From contig NZ_FQUT01000016.1 in assembly GCF_900129245.1 (NCBI RefSeq), positions 34,990-98,989 of the forward strand: a stretch of DNA of 64,000 bases, in the 5' to 3' direction. The notes under the pieces are model-generated. The model did no database searches. It saw nothing but the letters and a program-made list of their open reading frames with translations, and was not told the origin of the DNA. This DNA is from Chryseobacterium arachidis (lineage in GTDB: Bacteria; Bacteroidota; Bacteroidia; Flavobacteriales; Weeksellaceae). Positions 49,444 through 57,737 of this stretch are shown here, piece by piece. Each line of letters starts with the position of its first letter. Positions within the stretch are counted from its first letter, which is position 1. The position numbers and the translations under genes were made by a program.

Positions 49444-49482
49444 AAAAATGCGGGCTGAATCGAAGATTCAGCCCGCATTTTT
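49444..49482. terminator. Strong bidirectional terminator
   Basis: Perfect 18-bp arms around a GAA loop, with a GC-rich core (GCGGGCTGAATC) between A- and T-tracts, separating the convergent S41 peptidase and SOD genes. Confidence 0.9.
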
Positions 49483-49498
49483 ATTGAAATAATCCAAA

Positions 49499-50002
49499 TT
49501 ATTTAATCTCCACACATCCCACTCTTCCTCCGGCATTTCCAGTCGGCTGAGTATGAAAATCGTCTGCCGCAGCATGTACGATAAGTCCTTTTCCGATAAT
49601 GTTTTTAGATTCATCCGTACACCCAAGGCACCATTTATCAGTCTTGAATGTTAAAGTGGCTACACCATTCTGATCGGCCACCAGGTTTCCGATATCACCC
49701 ATGTGGAAATGTTCGGCTCCCCATTTTCCATGGTCGTTCTTAGATGGATTCCAGTGTCCTCCGGTTGAGGTTCCGTCTGCTGCCGAGCAGTCACCCTTTT
49801 CGTGAATGTGTACCGCATGGATTCCCGGTGTAAGATTCGTTACTTCCAGTTTCATCGTAACATCGTCCCCTTTCTGAGTAAACTTTGCCGTTCCGCCTGT
49901 TTGTGTGTTGCTTTTGGCGTTTACAGAATACGTCTTTGTAGTACAGCATGAAGCTGCTAAAAAAGAACATCCCGCCAATAATGCTAATGTTTTGCTTTTC
50001 AT
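49499..50002 (-). CDS. sodC: Cu/Zn superoxide dismutase lipoprotein
   Basis: A 167-residue lipoprotein with signal peptide and lipobox (LAASC, Cys ~19). It has the copper/zinc site motif HAVHIHEKGDCS (~63-74), zinc-region histidines in GGHWNP and HGKWGAEHFHMGD, the copper His near VHAAADDF, and the final Cys in GGRVGCVEI for the disulphide. It converts superoxide to peroxide and oxygen in the periplasm or at the envelope. The AraC gene is divergently arranged. Confidence 0.92.
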   Translation of the reverse strand: MKSKTLALLAGCSFLAASCCTTKTYSVNAKSNTQTGGTAKFTQKGDDVTMKLEVTNLTPGIHAVHIHEKGDCSAADGTSTGGHWNPSKNDHGKWGAEHFHMGDIGNLVADQNGVATLTFKTDKWCLGCTDESKNIIGKGLIVHAAADDFHTQPTGNAGGRVGCVEIK

Positions 50003-50122
50003 TTTTAAATGATTTAAAGTGATTGTATGTTAAATTTAAAAAAGATTTTCCGAAACACTTTATGATTCTGTCAGTTTTTTCAGAATAGCAATAAATGGCA
50101 AATTTCTTTCCTCCGGACTGAA

Positions 50123-50130
50123 TATCTTTG
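50123..50130 (+). promoter_or_regulatory. -7 box of the AraC-family gene
   Basis: TATCTTTG fits TANNTTTG and lies 19 bp before the TTG start at 50150; no well-spaced TTG -33 element is seen. Confidence 0.45.
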
Positions 50131-50149
50131 TACCAAACACTTTTTACCA

Positions 50150-51052
50150 TTGGAAGAATACAAAAAAAGAATAATAAAAGCGATTCAATACATTGATAAT
50201 AATCTTGATGCGGAACTTTCCTTAGAAAAAGTTGCAGAGATCGCAGCGTATTCACCTTTTCATTTTCACAGGATTTTCAGGCTGATTGTCGGGGAAACTT
50301 TACAGAACTATATTATCAGGAAAAGGATCGAAAAAAGTGCCTTTTATTTAGCTTTAAGAAAGAATTTAAGTATAAAAGATATTTATCATCAGTTCGGTTT
50401 TTCCAATCATTCGGGTTTTAATAAAACCTTCAAAAAATATTACGGAAAGTCACCCTCGGAATTTCGTAAATTGGCTCCTGAAAATTTTCATAAGATCCAG
50501 GCCAAACAAAGCAAGAACGGACAAATCGATACGGTTTTCGACCAATACATTTGCAATATTGAAAACCTATTAAACTGGACAAATATGCATTTAAAAATCA
50601 AAGTAACAGCACTTCCCGAAATGAATCTGGCTGCCGTAATGAGCTTAGGAATTGCCAATGTGGAATCTTCTTTCAACACGCTGGTTGATTGGGCCAAAAC
50701 GGAAAATTTATTTCCAGGAGAGAATGTGAAAATGATTTCTGTTTACCATGACAGCTTTAAAGTTACGCCACCGGACAAAGTAAGGATTCATGCCTGTATG
50801 CTTTTGGATGAACCTTTAAAACGACAGCAGGGCGAAGTTTTTCCCGAAATTATAGAAGCCGGAAAATTCATCATCGGAAGCGGTGAAGTCACCTTAAGTG
50901 ATTTCGAGCAATGCTGGGTTTCTCTTTTTTTATGGATGAAAGAAAATAATTATTCAGTTCGGAAAGCCTTTCCATTTGAAATTTATCACACTAATTTCAA
51001 AGAACATCCCGAAGGAAAAATGGCCGTAGATTTCTGTATTCCAATTAATTAA
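50150..51052 (+). CDS. AraC family regulator with GyrI-like effector domain
   Basis: A 300-residue regulator. Two helix-turn-helix motifs of the AraC DNA-binding domain are at ~1-105 (SLEKVAEIAAYSPFHFHRIFR, and SIKDIYHQFGFSNHSGFNKTFKKYYGKSPSEF); the C-terminal ~160 residues form a GyrI-like (BmrR/SOUL-type) ligand-binding domain, as in Rob and BmrR relatives. It probably responds to hydrophobic drugs or toxins. The start is TTG at 50150, since the preceding sequence is non-coding and EEYKKRIIKAIQYI matches the usual beginning. Confidence 0.88.
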   Translation: MEEYKKRIIKAIQYIDNNLDAELSLEKVAEIAAYSPFHFHRIFRLIVGETLQNYIIRKRIEKSAFYLALRKNLSIKDIYHQFGFSNHSGFNKTFKKYYGKSPSEFRKLAPENFHKIQAKQSKNGQIDTVFDQYICNIENLLNWTNMHLKIKVTALPEMNLAAVMSLGIANVESSFNTLVDWAKTENLFPGENVKMISVYHDSFKVTPPDKVRIHACMLLDEPLKRQQGEVFPEIIEAGKFIIGSGEVTLSDFEQCWVSLFLWMKENNYSVRKAFPFEIYHTNFKEHPEGKMAVDFCIPIN

Positions 51053-51121
51053 AAATCAATAAGACATGATGAAAATTCGTAAGAATTTTTGACGGGTGGT
51101 TAAAAGTTAAAATATTATGCT

Positions 51122-51221
51122 TGTCATTCTGACGAAGGAAGAATCTATTTTTTGCTAACAGAGATTCTTCACTACATTTCTGAACTCCGTTCGTAGACTT
51201 CAGTCTATGTTCAGAATGACA
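51122..51221. repeat. MITE-like palindromic element, copy 1
   Basis: 100 bp with terminal inverted repeats TGTCATTCTGA / TCAGAATGACA (51122-51132, 51211-51221) and an inner inverted pair GAAGAATCT / AGATTCTTC (51138-51146, 51162-51170). A decayed second copy is at 56831-56903. Such elements recur in flavobacterial spacers, as I recall. Confidence 0.6.
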
Positions 51222-51314
51222 GTCCTTTTTAATCAAAAAAAACAAAAAATTACGACTCAGAATCTAAAATCTACAACTCAGCAACAAAAATTTATCGGCT
51301 TCAAAAATTCATTC

Positions 51315-51322
51315 TACTTTTG
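51315..51322 (+). promoter_or_regulatory. -7 box of the TonB receptor gene
   Basis: TACTTTTG fits TANNTTTG and ends 18 bp before the ATG at 51341, which argues against a start at the TTG overlapping it (51320). No well-spaced TTG -33 element is seen. Confidence 0.45.
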
Positions 51323-51340
51323 AATCGAAATAAAAAAACT

Positions 51341-53569
51341 ATGAAAACAAAATTACTATTTCTAACTACTTTTTTATCATTTGCACTGAGTTTTGCACAG
51401 ACAAAGATCTCAGGGAAAGTGACTTACAGAAATAAAGGGGTAGGAGAGGTAAATGTTACATTAAAAGATACTTACGATGGAGCAACAACCGATGCGAATG
51501 GGAATTTCTCTTTCGAAACATCAGAAAAAGGAAATAAATCCTTGACCTTCACGCATCCAAAATATATCGATGTTGAAAAACCTGTTGTCATCGAAAGCCA
51601 GGAAGTTTCTGTAAATACAGAATTAAAAGAACAGATCAATGAAATCGATGCCGTAGTCGTTTCCGCAGGTTCGATCGAAGCGAGTGACAGGAAAAGAGCA
51701 ACCGCTTTATTGACACCGATTGACATTTATACAACTGCCGGAGCAGACGGACAGATTTCATCGGCATTAACCTATCTTCCCGGAGTTCAGAAAGTAGGCG
51801 AAACGGAGGGGCTTTTCATCCGGGGCGGGACCGGGACAGAATCTAAAATCTTTATGGATGGAAGTTTAATAAATAATTATTTCTCAAATTCAGTTCCCGG
51901 GATTGCAGGGAGAGACCGTTTCAATACTTCGCTTTTTAAAGGAAATATATTTTCAAGTGGCGGATATTCTGCATTGTACGGACAGGCTCTTTCGGGCGCA
52001 CTGATGCTGGAAAGTGTTGATCTTCCGGACCAAAGTTCTTATGATTTAGGATTTTCTCCGATATTTTTAAATGCTGGATTTCAGAAATTAAGTGATAATA
52101 AGAATTCATCTTTTGGAGCTACTTTGGGCTATTCCAACTTAAAATTGATGCAGGAAGTTTTTAATTTTAATACAAATTTCTCGGAGGCACCACAAGGTTT
52201 GAATGCAGATTTTAATTTCAGAATTAAAACAAAATCCGGCGGTTTCTTCAAATACTATGGAATGTACGATTCCAACAGAATGGGAGTAAAAGTGCCAAGC
52301 CTGGAACCTGAAAATGATTTTTCTTCGGTTAATTTAAAAGGAAAAAACACCTATCATAATGTATCCTTTAAGCAAAAATTCGGAAAATATTTACTAAATG
52401 CAGGAACTTCCTATTCTTTCAACAGGTCGGATCTTGATTTTTCGACACAGAAGAATGATTTGGAAACAGGAAATACAAAATTGCTGTCAGACGGAAATTA
52501 TATCAATTTCAAAGCGGTTTTAGAAAGAAAAATAAATAAAATCAGTGCATTGCGAGGCGGTTTTGAACTGAATAGCACCAGCGAAAAACTTAACTTCAAC
52601 GATTTTGTGAACAAACATTATAAAGACTTGATTTCTTCGGCTTTTGTAGAAACAGATTTAGGTTTCAGCAATCAATTATCAGCAAAAATCGGGGTGAGAG
52701 CAGAGCATTCTTCTTACCTTGGAAAAAGCAATATCGCTCCCCGTTTTGCTTTAGCTTACCGTTTAGCAAAAGATTGGACAACCTCATTCGCTTACGGACT
52801 TTTCTATCAAAATCCAGAAAGCAGATATATCAATGGTCCCGCAAATCTGGATTTTCAGCAGTCACAGCATTATATTTTCCAGATTCAGAGAGCAACGGAT
52901 GGGAGAAGTTTGAGGCTAGAAGCATTTTACAAAAAGTATGATGATTTATTGAAAGTGAAAAACCTTCCTTACGTTGATGGCCAAAATCAATATGTACAGA
53001 CCGCCGATAACAACAACGGTTACGGTTATGCGAAAGGAGCAGAGCTATTCTGGAGAGACAAAAAAACGTTTGAAAATATCGATTATTGGATCAGCTATTC
53101 GTTTTTAGATTCAAAAAGAGATTTTATGAATTATCCGGTAAGCTTAAAGCCGAATTTCGCTTCAGAACATACAATTTCAGCGGTCGCCAAAAGATTTGTT
53201 CCGAAATGGAAAACAGGATTCAATCTTTCCTATACGTATGCAAAAGGTCGTCCTTATTATGATATTGCAACTAACGAAGAATCTCAATATTACGTCAGAA
53301 AAGAAGGGAGTTTAAGAGATTACAATGCATTGAATTTCAGTGTGAATTATCTTCCGAATTTAGGTAAAAAAGATGCAAAAGCATTTACGGTTTTGGTTTT
53401 AAGTGTTTCCAATATTTTAGGATCAAAAAATGTGTACGGTTATAATTTTTCAATGGATGGGGCAAGGAATTCGGCAGTGGTTCCACCTGTGAATACTTTT
53501 GTTTTTGTTGGGGCTTTCATCAGTTTCGGGGTTGATAAGACTCAGGATGCGATTAATAATAATCTTTAA
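51341..53569 (+). CDS. TonB-dependent outer-membrane receptor with carboxypeptidase-like N-terminus
   Basis: A 742-residue outer-membrane transporter. Signal peptide (LLFLTTFLSFALSFAQ), a CarboxypepD_reg-like beta-sandwich (~20-95; ISGKVTYRNKGVGEVNVTLKD), plug domain (~105-220; TYLPGVQKVGETEGLFIRGG) and a 22-strand-like barrel ending in NTFVFVGAFISFGVDK. No SusC-specific motif or SusD partner is seen, so a siderophore, metal or vitamin is more likely than a glycan. I start at ATG 51341 because the upstream TTG overlaps the promoter and would push the signal peptide inward. Confidence 0.9.
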   Translation: MKTKLLFLTTFLSFALSFAQTKISGKVTYRNKGVGEVNVTLKDTYDGATTDANGNFSFETSEKGNKSLTFTHPKYIDVEKPVVIESQEVSVNTELKEQINEIDAVVVSAGSIEASDRKRATALLTPIDIYTTAGADGQISSALTYLPGVQKVGETEGLFIRGGTGTESKIFMDGSLINNYFSNSVPGIAGRDRFNTSLFKGNIFSSGGYSALYGQALSGALMLESVDLPDQSSYDLGFSPIFLNAGFQKLSDNKNSSFGATLGYSNLKLMQEVFNFNTNFSEAPQGLNADFNFRIKTKSGGFFKYYGMYDSNRMGVKVPSLEPENDFSSVNLKGKNTYHNVSFKQKFGKYLLNAGTSYSFNRSDLDFSTQKNDLETGNTKLLSDGNYINFKAVLERKINKISALRGGFELNSTSEKLNFNDFVNKHYKDLISSAFVETDLGFSNQLSAKIGVRAEHSSYLGKSNIAPRFALAYRLAKDWTTSFAYGLFYQNPESRYINGPANLDFQQSQHYIFQIQRATDGRSLRLEAFYKKYDDLLKVKNLPYVDGQNQYVQTADNNNGYGYAKGAELFWRDKKTFENIDYWISYSFLDSKRDFMNYPVSLKPNFASEHTISAVAKRFVPKWKTGFNLSYTYAKGRPYYDIATNEESQYYVRKEGSLRDYNALNFSVNYLPNLGKKDAKAFTVLVLSVSNILGSKNVYGYNFSMDGARNSAVVPPVNTFVFVGAFISFGVDKTQDAINNNL

Positions 53570-53714
53570 ATGAATAATTGTTTAAATTACAAATCGCAAA
53601 TTTGACGGGACCAAAAGAGAAGGTTAAAAAAAATAGTCACATTTGTAATCTTAGCGAACTTTGTGTTGAATCAAGTTCAATAATAAAATATCAACAATAA
53701 AAATTTTAAAAATC

Positions 53715-54368
53715 ATGAAAAAATTAATTTTAAGTTTTGCTTTAAGTATGCTGAGCTTAACTGCTTTTGCACAAAGTCAGTATGAAAAAATAATGACAGA
53801 AAAAATCGGAAAGCTGGAAGCCTGCCAATCTTTGGACAAATTCCAGACTTTGGCCAATGATTTCGACAGAATCGGGAAAAAAGAAACCCAACAATGGCAG
53901 CCTTCCTATTATGCAGCTTTAGCTTACATTCAGAAAGGAAGAATGCAAATGAGAGACGGAAAAATGAGCGAGCTTTCTGTACAGGCAAATGCGGCAGATA
54001 AATATCTTGATCAGGCAGAAAGTATTGCAGGAAAAGATAATTCAGAAATCCATTTATTGAGAAAAATGTCGTATTCTTTGAAAATGATGAAAAATCCGGC
54101 AGAAAGATATATGACAGACGGAATGAAAGCAATGGAAGAGCTTAAAAAAGCGGAAACTCTTGATCCTGGCAACCCGAGAGTAGCTTTAATTAAGGCAGAA
54201 GACACGTATTTCACTCCGGAACAATACGGGGGAAGCAAAACAAAAGGTTTGGAACAGTTCAAAACTGCGTTAGAAAAATTCAATGCTTTTAAACCAAAAA
54301 CGGCTGTAGATCCAAATTGGGGAAAATCGGAAGCTGAATACTTTTTAAGCCAGACTCCGGCTAAATAA
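53715..54368 (+). CDS. Secreted helical (TPR-like) protein
   Basis: A 217-residue exported protein (signal peptide LILSFALSMLSLTAFAQ). The mature part consists of helical pairs of tetratricopeptide character (WQPSYYAALAYIQKGRMQ, AADKYLDQAESIAGKDNSE, YMTDGMKAMEELKKAETLDPGNPR). I recognise no specific family; an envelope scaffold or assembly role would be a guess. It follows the TonB receptor by 145 bp. Confidence 0.7.
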   Translation: MKKLILSFALSMLSLTAFAQSQYEKIMTEKIGKLEACQSLDKFQTLANDFDRIGKKETQQWQPSYYAALAYIQKGRMQMRDGKMSELSVQANAADKYLDQAESIAGKDNSEIHLLRKMSYSLKMMKNPAERYMTDGMKAMEELKKAETLDPGNPRVALIKAEDTYFTPEQYGGSKTKGLEQFKTALEKFNAFKPKTAVDPNWGKSEAEYFLSQTPAK

Positions 54369-54383
54369 TCAATACCATTTTAT

Positions 54384-54412
54384 AAAACCTTCCTGAATGT
54401 GGAGGTTTTTTC
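54384..54412 (+). terminator. Weak terminator after the helical protein gene
   Basis: Imperfect arms AACCTTCC / GGAGGTT around TGAATGT followed by six T, 16 bp after the stop codon. Confidence 0.5.
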
Positions 54413-54502
54413 GTGCAGTTCAGTTACAAAAAATAACGGTTCGGCAAGAAATAATTTTTAATACTTTTAAGATCGACTAATTTTGGACCAAGAAAATAGA
54501 TC

Positions 54503-55819
54503 ATGAAACGAAAGAACTTTATTACTTTATGCTGGATTTCGCTGGCGACCTCCCTGTTTTTCTTTTTTGTTTTTACGGAAGAGAAAACGCTGGACAATTT
54601 TATGCTTACCATCCTCATATCGTTTATGTATTCTTTTTTGTTGGGAATAGGAAACGGTTTGATTAATGATTTTCTCAATAAAAAGTTTCCCTGGTCTGAA
54701 GCGACAACAAAAAGAGCGGTAATAAGCATTATTTCTATTCTGATTGCTAATTTCATTCTGGTCTATTTCTGTAATTATATGAATTTTGTGGTTTTCCAGA
54801 AAAGTGCAACCACAGAGGAATATTTTTCAGGAAAATATAATTATATCAACTGGTTCACGATTAATATTGCGCTTCTGATTTCGGCCTTCCTGCATGCCAG
54901 AGGTTTTATGGAAGAGCTGAAAAAGACTTCCAAGAAAGAAGTGGTAGAACAGAAATTAATCGCAAAATCGGCAAACGCTCAGTTTGAAAGCTTAAAAAAT
55001 CAGTTGGATCCACATTTTTTGTTTAATTCATTAAATGTTTTAAGCTCCCTAATCGACGAAAATCCGAAACAGGCACAGAAGTTTACTGCTTCGATGTCGA
55101 AGATTTATCGGTATGTTTTGGAACAGAAAGACAAAGAACTGGTAACGGTGGAGGATGAATTAGAATTTGCGAAAACGTATTGTGATCTTTTGAAAACAAG
55201 ATTTGAGGATAGCGTTGATTTTATTTTTGATGTTGAAAAAGAAGATTTGCGTAGGTTTGTGGTTCCGCTTTCGTTGCAGTTGCTTTTGGAAAACTGTATT
55301 AAGCATAATTTTGCAACCTCTGCAAAACCTTTATTCATTAGAATTTTCTCTGAAAATGATACGTTGTGTATTGAAAATAATCTTCAGGTGAGGGAACAGA
55401 TCAAAGAAAGTTCGGGAATCGGTTTGGCCAATATTGTTCAGCGGTATTCTTTGCTGACGAAACGCAATGTTTTCATCGAAAAATCTGAAGATTATTTTAA
55501 AGTAAAGCTTCCGATATTATCGGTTAAGCCTAATGTGGTAAGTGATATAACTGATGATAAAGATAAAGCTTACGAAAGAGCACAGAAGAGGGTAAAAGAG
55601 ATCAAAAGTTTCTATGGGAACTTAATTTCATACTGCATTGTCATCCCTTTTTTAATTATCATTAATTTGATAACAAGTCCTGATAACATCTGGTTCTTTT
55701 TCCCGATGCTGGGCTGGGGAATAGGGGTCGTAGCACACGGAATGAGCGTTTTTGCGATCGGTAAAAACTGGGAAGAAAGAAAAATAAGAGAAATTTTAGA
55801 AAAACGAAACAAACAATAA
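54503..55819 (+). CDS. LytS-type membrane histidine kinase with C-terminal 2TM domain
   Basis: A 438-residue sensor kinase. Four membrane helices at ~10-130, then a His_kinase domain: phospho-acceptor His171 in NQLDPHFLFNSLNVLSSLI, the N-box at ~262 (LLENCIKHNF) and the GIGLANI loop at ~308, without a classic HATPase G2 box, as usual for the LytS/YpdA class. Unusually, a 2TM domain is fused at the C-terminus (~355-435; FYGNLISYCIVIPFLIIINL and WFFFPMLGWGIGVVAHGMSV). It is the first gene of a 2TM/LytTR cluster; the LytTR regulator at 57738 is the presumed partner. Confidence 0.87.
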   Translation: MKRKNFITLCWISLATSLFFFFVFTEEKTLDNFMLTILISFMYSFLLGIGNGLINDFLNKKFPWSEATTKRAVISIISILIANFILVYFCNYMNFVVFQKSATTEEYFSGKYNYINWFTINIALLISAFLHARGFMEELKKTSKKEVVEQKLIAKSANAQFESLKNQLDPHFLFNSLNVLSSLIDENPKQAQKFTASMSKIYRYVLEQKDKELVTVEDELEFAKTYCDLLKTRFEDSVDFIFDVEKEDLRRFVVPLSLQLLLENCIKHNFATSAKPLFIRIFSENDTLCIENNLQVREQIKESSGIGLANIVQRYSLLTKRNVFIEKSEDYFKVKLPILSVKPNVVSDITDDKDKAYERAQKRVKEIKSFYGNLISYCIVIPFLIIINLITSPDNIWFFFPMLGWGIGVVAHGMSVFAIGKNWEERKIREILEKRNKQ

Positions 55820-55831
55820 AACGATAATAAC

Positions 55832-56137
55832 ATGGAAAATATCAGTAAAGACGATATCAGATACAAAGAGGCAGAAAGACAGGTAAAAAGGATTAAACAA
55901 TTCTACATTTTTGTTTTCATCTATATTGTGGTCAATATTTTTATTTTATTCTTGAATTTCAGAGAATTAAAGCCTGGTGAAACCATCTGGCAGCTGAAAT
56001 ATTTTTCGCTTCCGTTGTTTTGGGGAATTGCGGTTGTTATTCATGCAATGAGAACATTTATTCCGGGTTTTATGCTGGGAAGTAACTGGGAAGAGAAAAA
56101 AATCAAAGAACTGATGGAAAAAGAAAAACAACAGTAA
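55832..56137 (+). CDS. 2TM-domain protein
   Basis: A 101-residue protein beginning with a charged, amphipathic RYKEAERQVKRIKQFYIFV segment, then two membrane helices (FIYIVVNIFILFLNF and YFSLPLFWGIAVVIHAM) and a basic GSNWEEKKIKELMEKEK tail. This matches the 2TM fold (N-terminal basic helix, two helices, NWEERKIRE tail). It lies 12 bp after the kinase gene. Confidence 0.85.
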   Translation: MENISKDDIRYKEAERQVKRIKQFYIFVFIYIVVNIFILFLNFRELKPGETIWQLKYFSLPLFWGIAVVIHAMRTFIPGFMLGSNWEEKKIKELMEKEKQQ

Positions 56138-56153
56138 AAACAATTGGGCTGAG

Positions 56154-56771
56154 ATGAAAAATACCGATCATTTTAGCCTTTTTACTTTTAAAATATCAGC
56201 GATGAAAACATTACAAATTATCTTTACAGTTTCCATGTTTGCATGGTTTCTCAGTGAAATTCTTTATAAAAACATATTGAAATCCAACCCAAAAGATAAA
56301 AAAGGCAAGGATAAATCTACCTTAAATCTCCTGTGGTTGGCCATTCCTTTTTCAGTTGCAAGCTCGGTTACAGTTTCCTATCTTATAAAGTTTCCCATTT
56401 CAAATGAGGTCTGGATCTATTATCTGGGGGTGATTTTTATCTATATAGGGATTGTCTTAAGGTTTATTATAATCAAATCTTTAGGAAAATATTTTACGGT
56501 TGATGTCACGATTCGTGAAAATCATCAAATAAAAAAAGAAGGTTTTTACAAATATCTGAGACATCCGTCGTACGCTTTTTCTTTATTGACTTCTCTCGGG
56601 CTAGGATTATATCTAAACAATTGGCTGTCATTGGTTTTGGCTTTTGTCCCGCCGTTTATTGCTTTCAGTTACAGAATTACAGTTGAAGAACGTGCCTTGG
56701 TTGAACAATTCGGAGAAGAATATTTGGAATACAGAAGGAAAACGAAGAAGTTAATTCCTTTTGTTTATTAA
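56154..56771 (+). CDS. Isoprenylcysteine carboxylmethyltransferase-like membrane protein
   Basis: A protein of ~189 (ATG at 56202) to 205 residues (ATG at 56154) with about five membrane helices. The C-terminal half has the ICMT signature: LGKYFTVDVTIRENHQIKKEGFYKYLRHPSY (in two parts, ~106-137) and a late EERALVEQFGEEYLEYRRK motif (~179-197), which in the family bind SAM and the lipid-like substrate. Bacteria lack prenylated CaaX proteins, so another methylated substrate must exist. It follows the 2TM gene by 16 bp. Confidence 0.82.
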   Translation: MKNTDHFSLFTFKISAMKTLQIIFTVSMFAWFLSEILYKNILKSNPKDKKGKDKSTLNLLWLAIPFSVASSVTVSYLIKFPISNEVWIYYLGVIFIYIGIVLRFIIIKSLGKYFTVDVTIRENHQIKKEGFYKYLRHPSYAFSLLTSLGLGLYLNNWLSLVLAFVPPFIAFSYRITVEERALVEQFGEEYLEYRRKTKKLIPFVY

Positions 56772-56830
56772 TGAAGTCAAAAATAGCCTCAAACATCTGT
56801 GCAATCTGCTATATCTGCGCGAAAAATAAT

Positions 56831-56903
56831 ACAATGTCAGGGAAATCTATTTAAATACAAATAATAGATTCTTCACTACACTGCCGCTTCGTTTTGAATG
56901 ACA
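56831..56903. repeat. MITE-like palindromic element, decayed copy 2
   Basis: Retains GGGAAATCTATTT, AGATTCTTCACTACA (56866-56880) and a TTTTGAATGACA end, matching copy 1 at 51122-51221 in order. It shows an internal deletion and base changes. Just upstream, ATCTGTGCAATCTGC (about 56798) resembles other scattered spacer repeats. Confidence 0.55.
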
Positions 56904-56935
56904 AATTGATTAAATTAAAAAAAACCAAAAATCCC

Positions 56936-56962
56936 GATTCTCCATTGAGTCGGGATTTTTAC
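56936..56962 (+). terminator. Terminator before the second 2TM transcription unit
   Basis: Arms AAATCCCGAC / GTCGGGATTT (imperfect at the loop side) followed by T-run separate the upstream 2TM/ICMT unit from the downstream one. Confidence 0.65.
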
Positions 56963-57000
56963 AATTCAGTATCCATATTCTACGGTTCGGTAATATAAAA

Positions 57001-57032
57001 TTGATTTGGGGGAATGTCTTGCCATACATTTG
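57001..57032 (+). promoter_or_regulatory. Promoter of the second 2TM unit
   Basis: TTG (57001-57003), 21-bp spacer, TACATTTG (57025-57032): full TTG-N17-23-TANNTTTG match. It places the start at ~57039, so the ORF's upstream TTG start at 57001 is not used and the ATG at 57076 is the start. Confidence 0.7.
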
Positions 57033-57075
57033 TATCAACAAAAACAAACAACTTAACCTTTTAAAAATAAATACA

Positions 57076-57369
57076 ATGGAAACCTATACAAACAACGAAG
57101 AATTAGCATACAGAAAAGCTACCAGAAGAGTAAAAGAACTGAAAGGATTTTATGGTAATCTGACGTCTTACTGTTTGGTAATTCCTTTTTTATTGGTTTT
57201 AAATCTTTTAACTTCTCCGGATCATTTATGGTTTTTCTGGCCGATGTTAGGATGGGGAATTGGTCTAATTGCACATGGAGTGACTACTTTCGGAATCGGG
57301 AAATCTTGGGAAGAAAGAAAGATCAGAGAACTGATGGAGGAGGAAAGAAAAAACTCAAAAACACTTTAA
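57076..57369 (+). CDS. 2TM-domain protein
   Basis: A 97-residue protein nearly identical in pattern to the kinase's C-terminal domain: YRKATRRVKELKGFYGNLTS, then two membrane helices (CLVIPFLLVLNLL and FWPMLGWGIGLIAHGVTTFG) and KSWEERKIRELMEEE. It has its own promoter and precedes the next 2TM gene by 33 bp. Confidence 0.88.
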   Translation: METYTNNEELAYRKATRRVKELKGFYGNLTSYCLVIPFLLVLNLLTSPDHLWFFWPMLGWGIGLIAHGVTTFGIGKSWEERKIRELMEEERKNSKTL

Positions 57370-57402
57370 TCAATAAATAATAACTTTTTAAAAATTAATA
57401 CA

Positions 57403-57663
57403 ATGGACTACAATCAGGCACAACAAAGAGTAAACGATTTAAAGAAATTTTACAAAAGCCTTTTATGGTTTGGCATCGTTGCAGTGATTATTTTTGCGGA
57501 TGATTTTTATGAAAAAGGGGCCTTCGATTTTTCACTTTGGGACGGATCGATCATTCTGACAATCTGGGGAATTATCCTTACCGTAAAAGCCGTAAAATTA
57601 TTTGTTCTGGATTCCGACTGGGAAAGAGATGTGATTGAAAGGGAAATGAGAAAAGCAAAATAA
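57403..57663 (+). CDS. 2TM-domain protein, divergent
   Basis: An 86-residue protein with the same order of parts: basic amphipathic helix (YNQAQQRVNDLKKFYKSLLW), two membrane helices (FGIVAVIIFADDFY, SIILTIWGIILTVKAVKLF) and a charged DSDWERDVIEREM tail. The WEERKIRE signature is kept only as WERDVIERE. The response regulator gene starts 75 bp later. Confidence 0.82.
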   Translation: MDYNQAQQRVNDLKKFYKSLLWFGIVAVIIFADDFYEKGAFDFSLWDGSIILTIWGIILTVKAVKLFVLDSDWERDVIEREMRKAK

Positions 57664-57737
57664 AGATTTAGATTTTAAAAGCTGATAACTTTTGAGTATT
57701 TTTATTTCTGAATTTTACATTTAAAAACTGATAATTG

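Noticed and set aside
51320..51341. Using the TTG at 51320 as the TonB receptor start
   Set aside because: It lies inside the -7 box and would push the signal peptide inward; the ATG at 51341 fits better.
53713..54132. A 139-codon minus-strand frame within the secreted helical protein gene
   Set aside because: Antisense to a gene with a good signal peptide; Phe-rich shadow translation of helical coding sequence.
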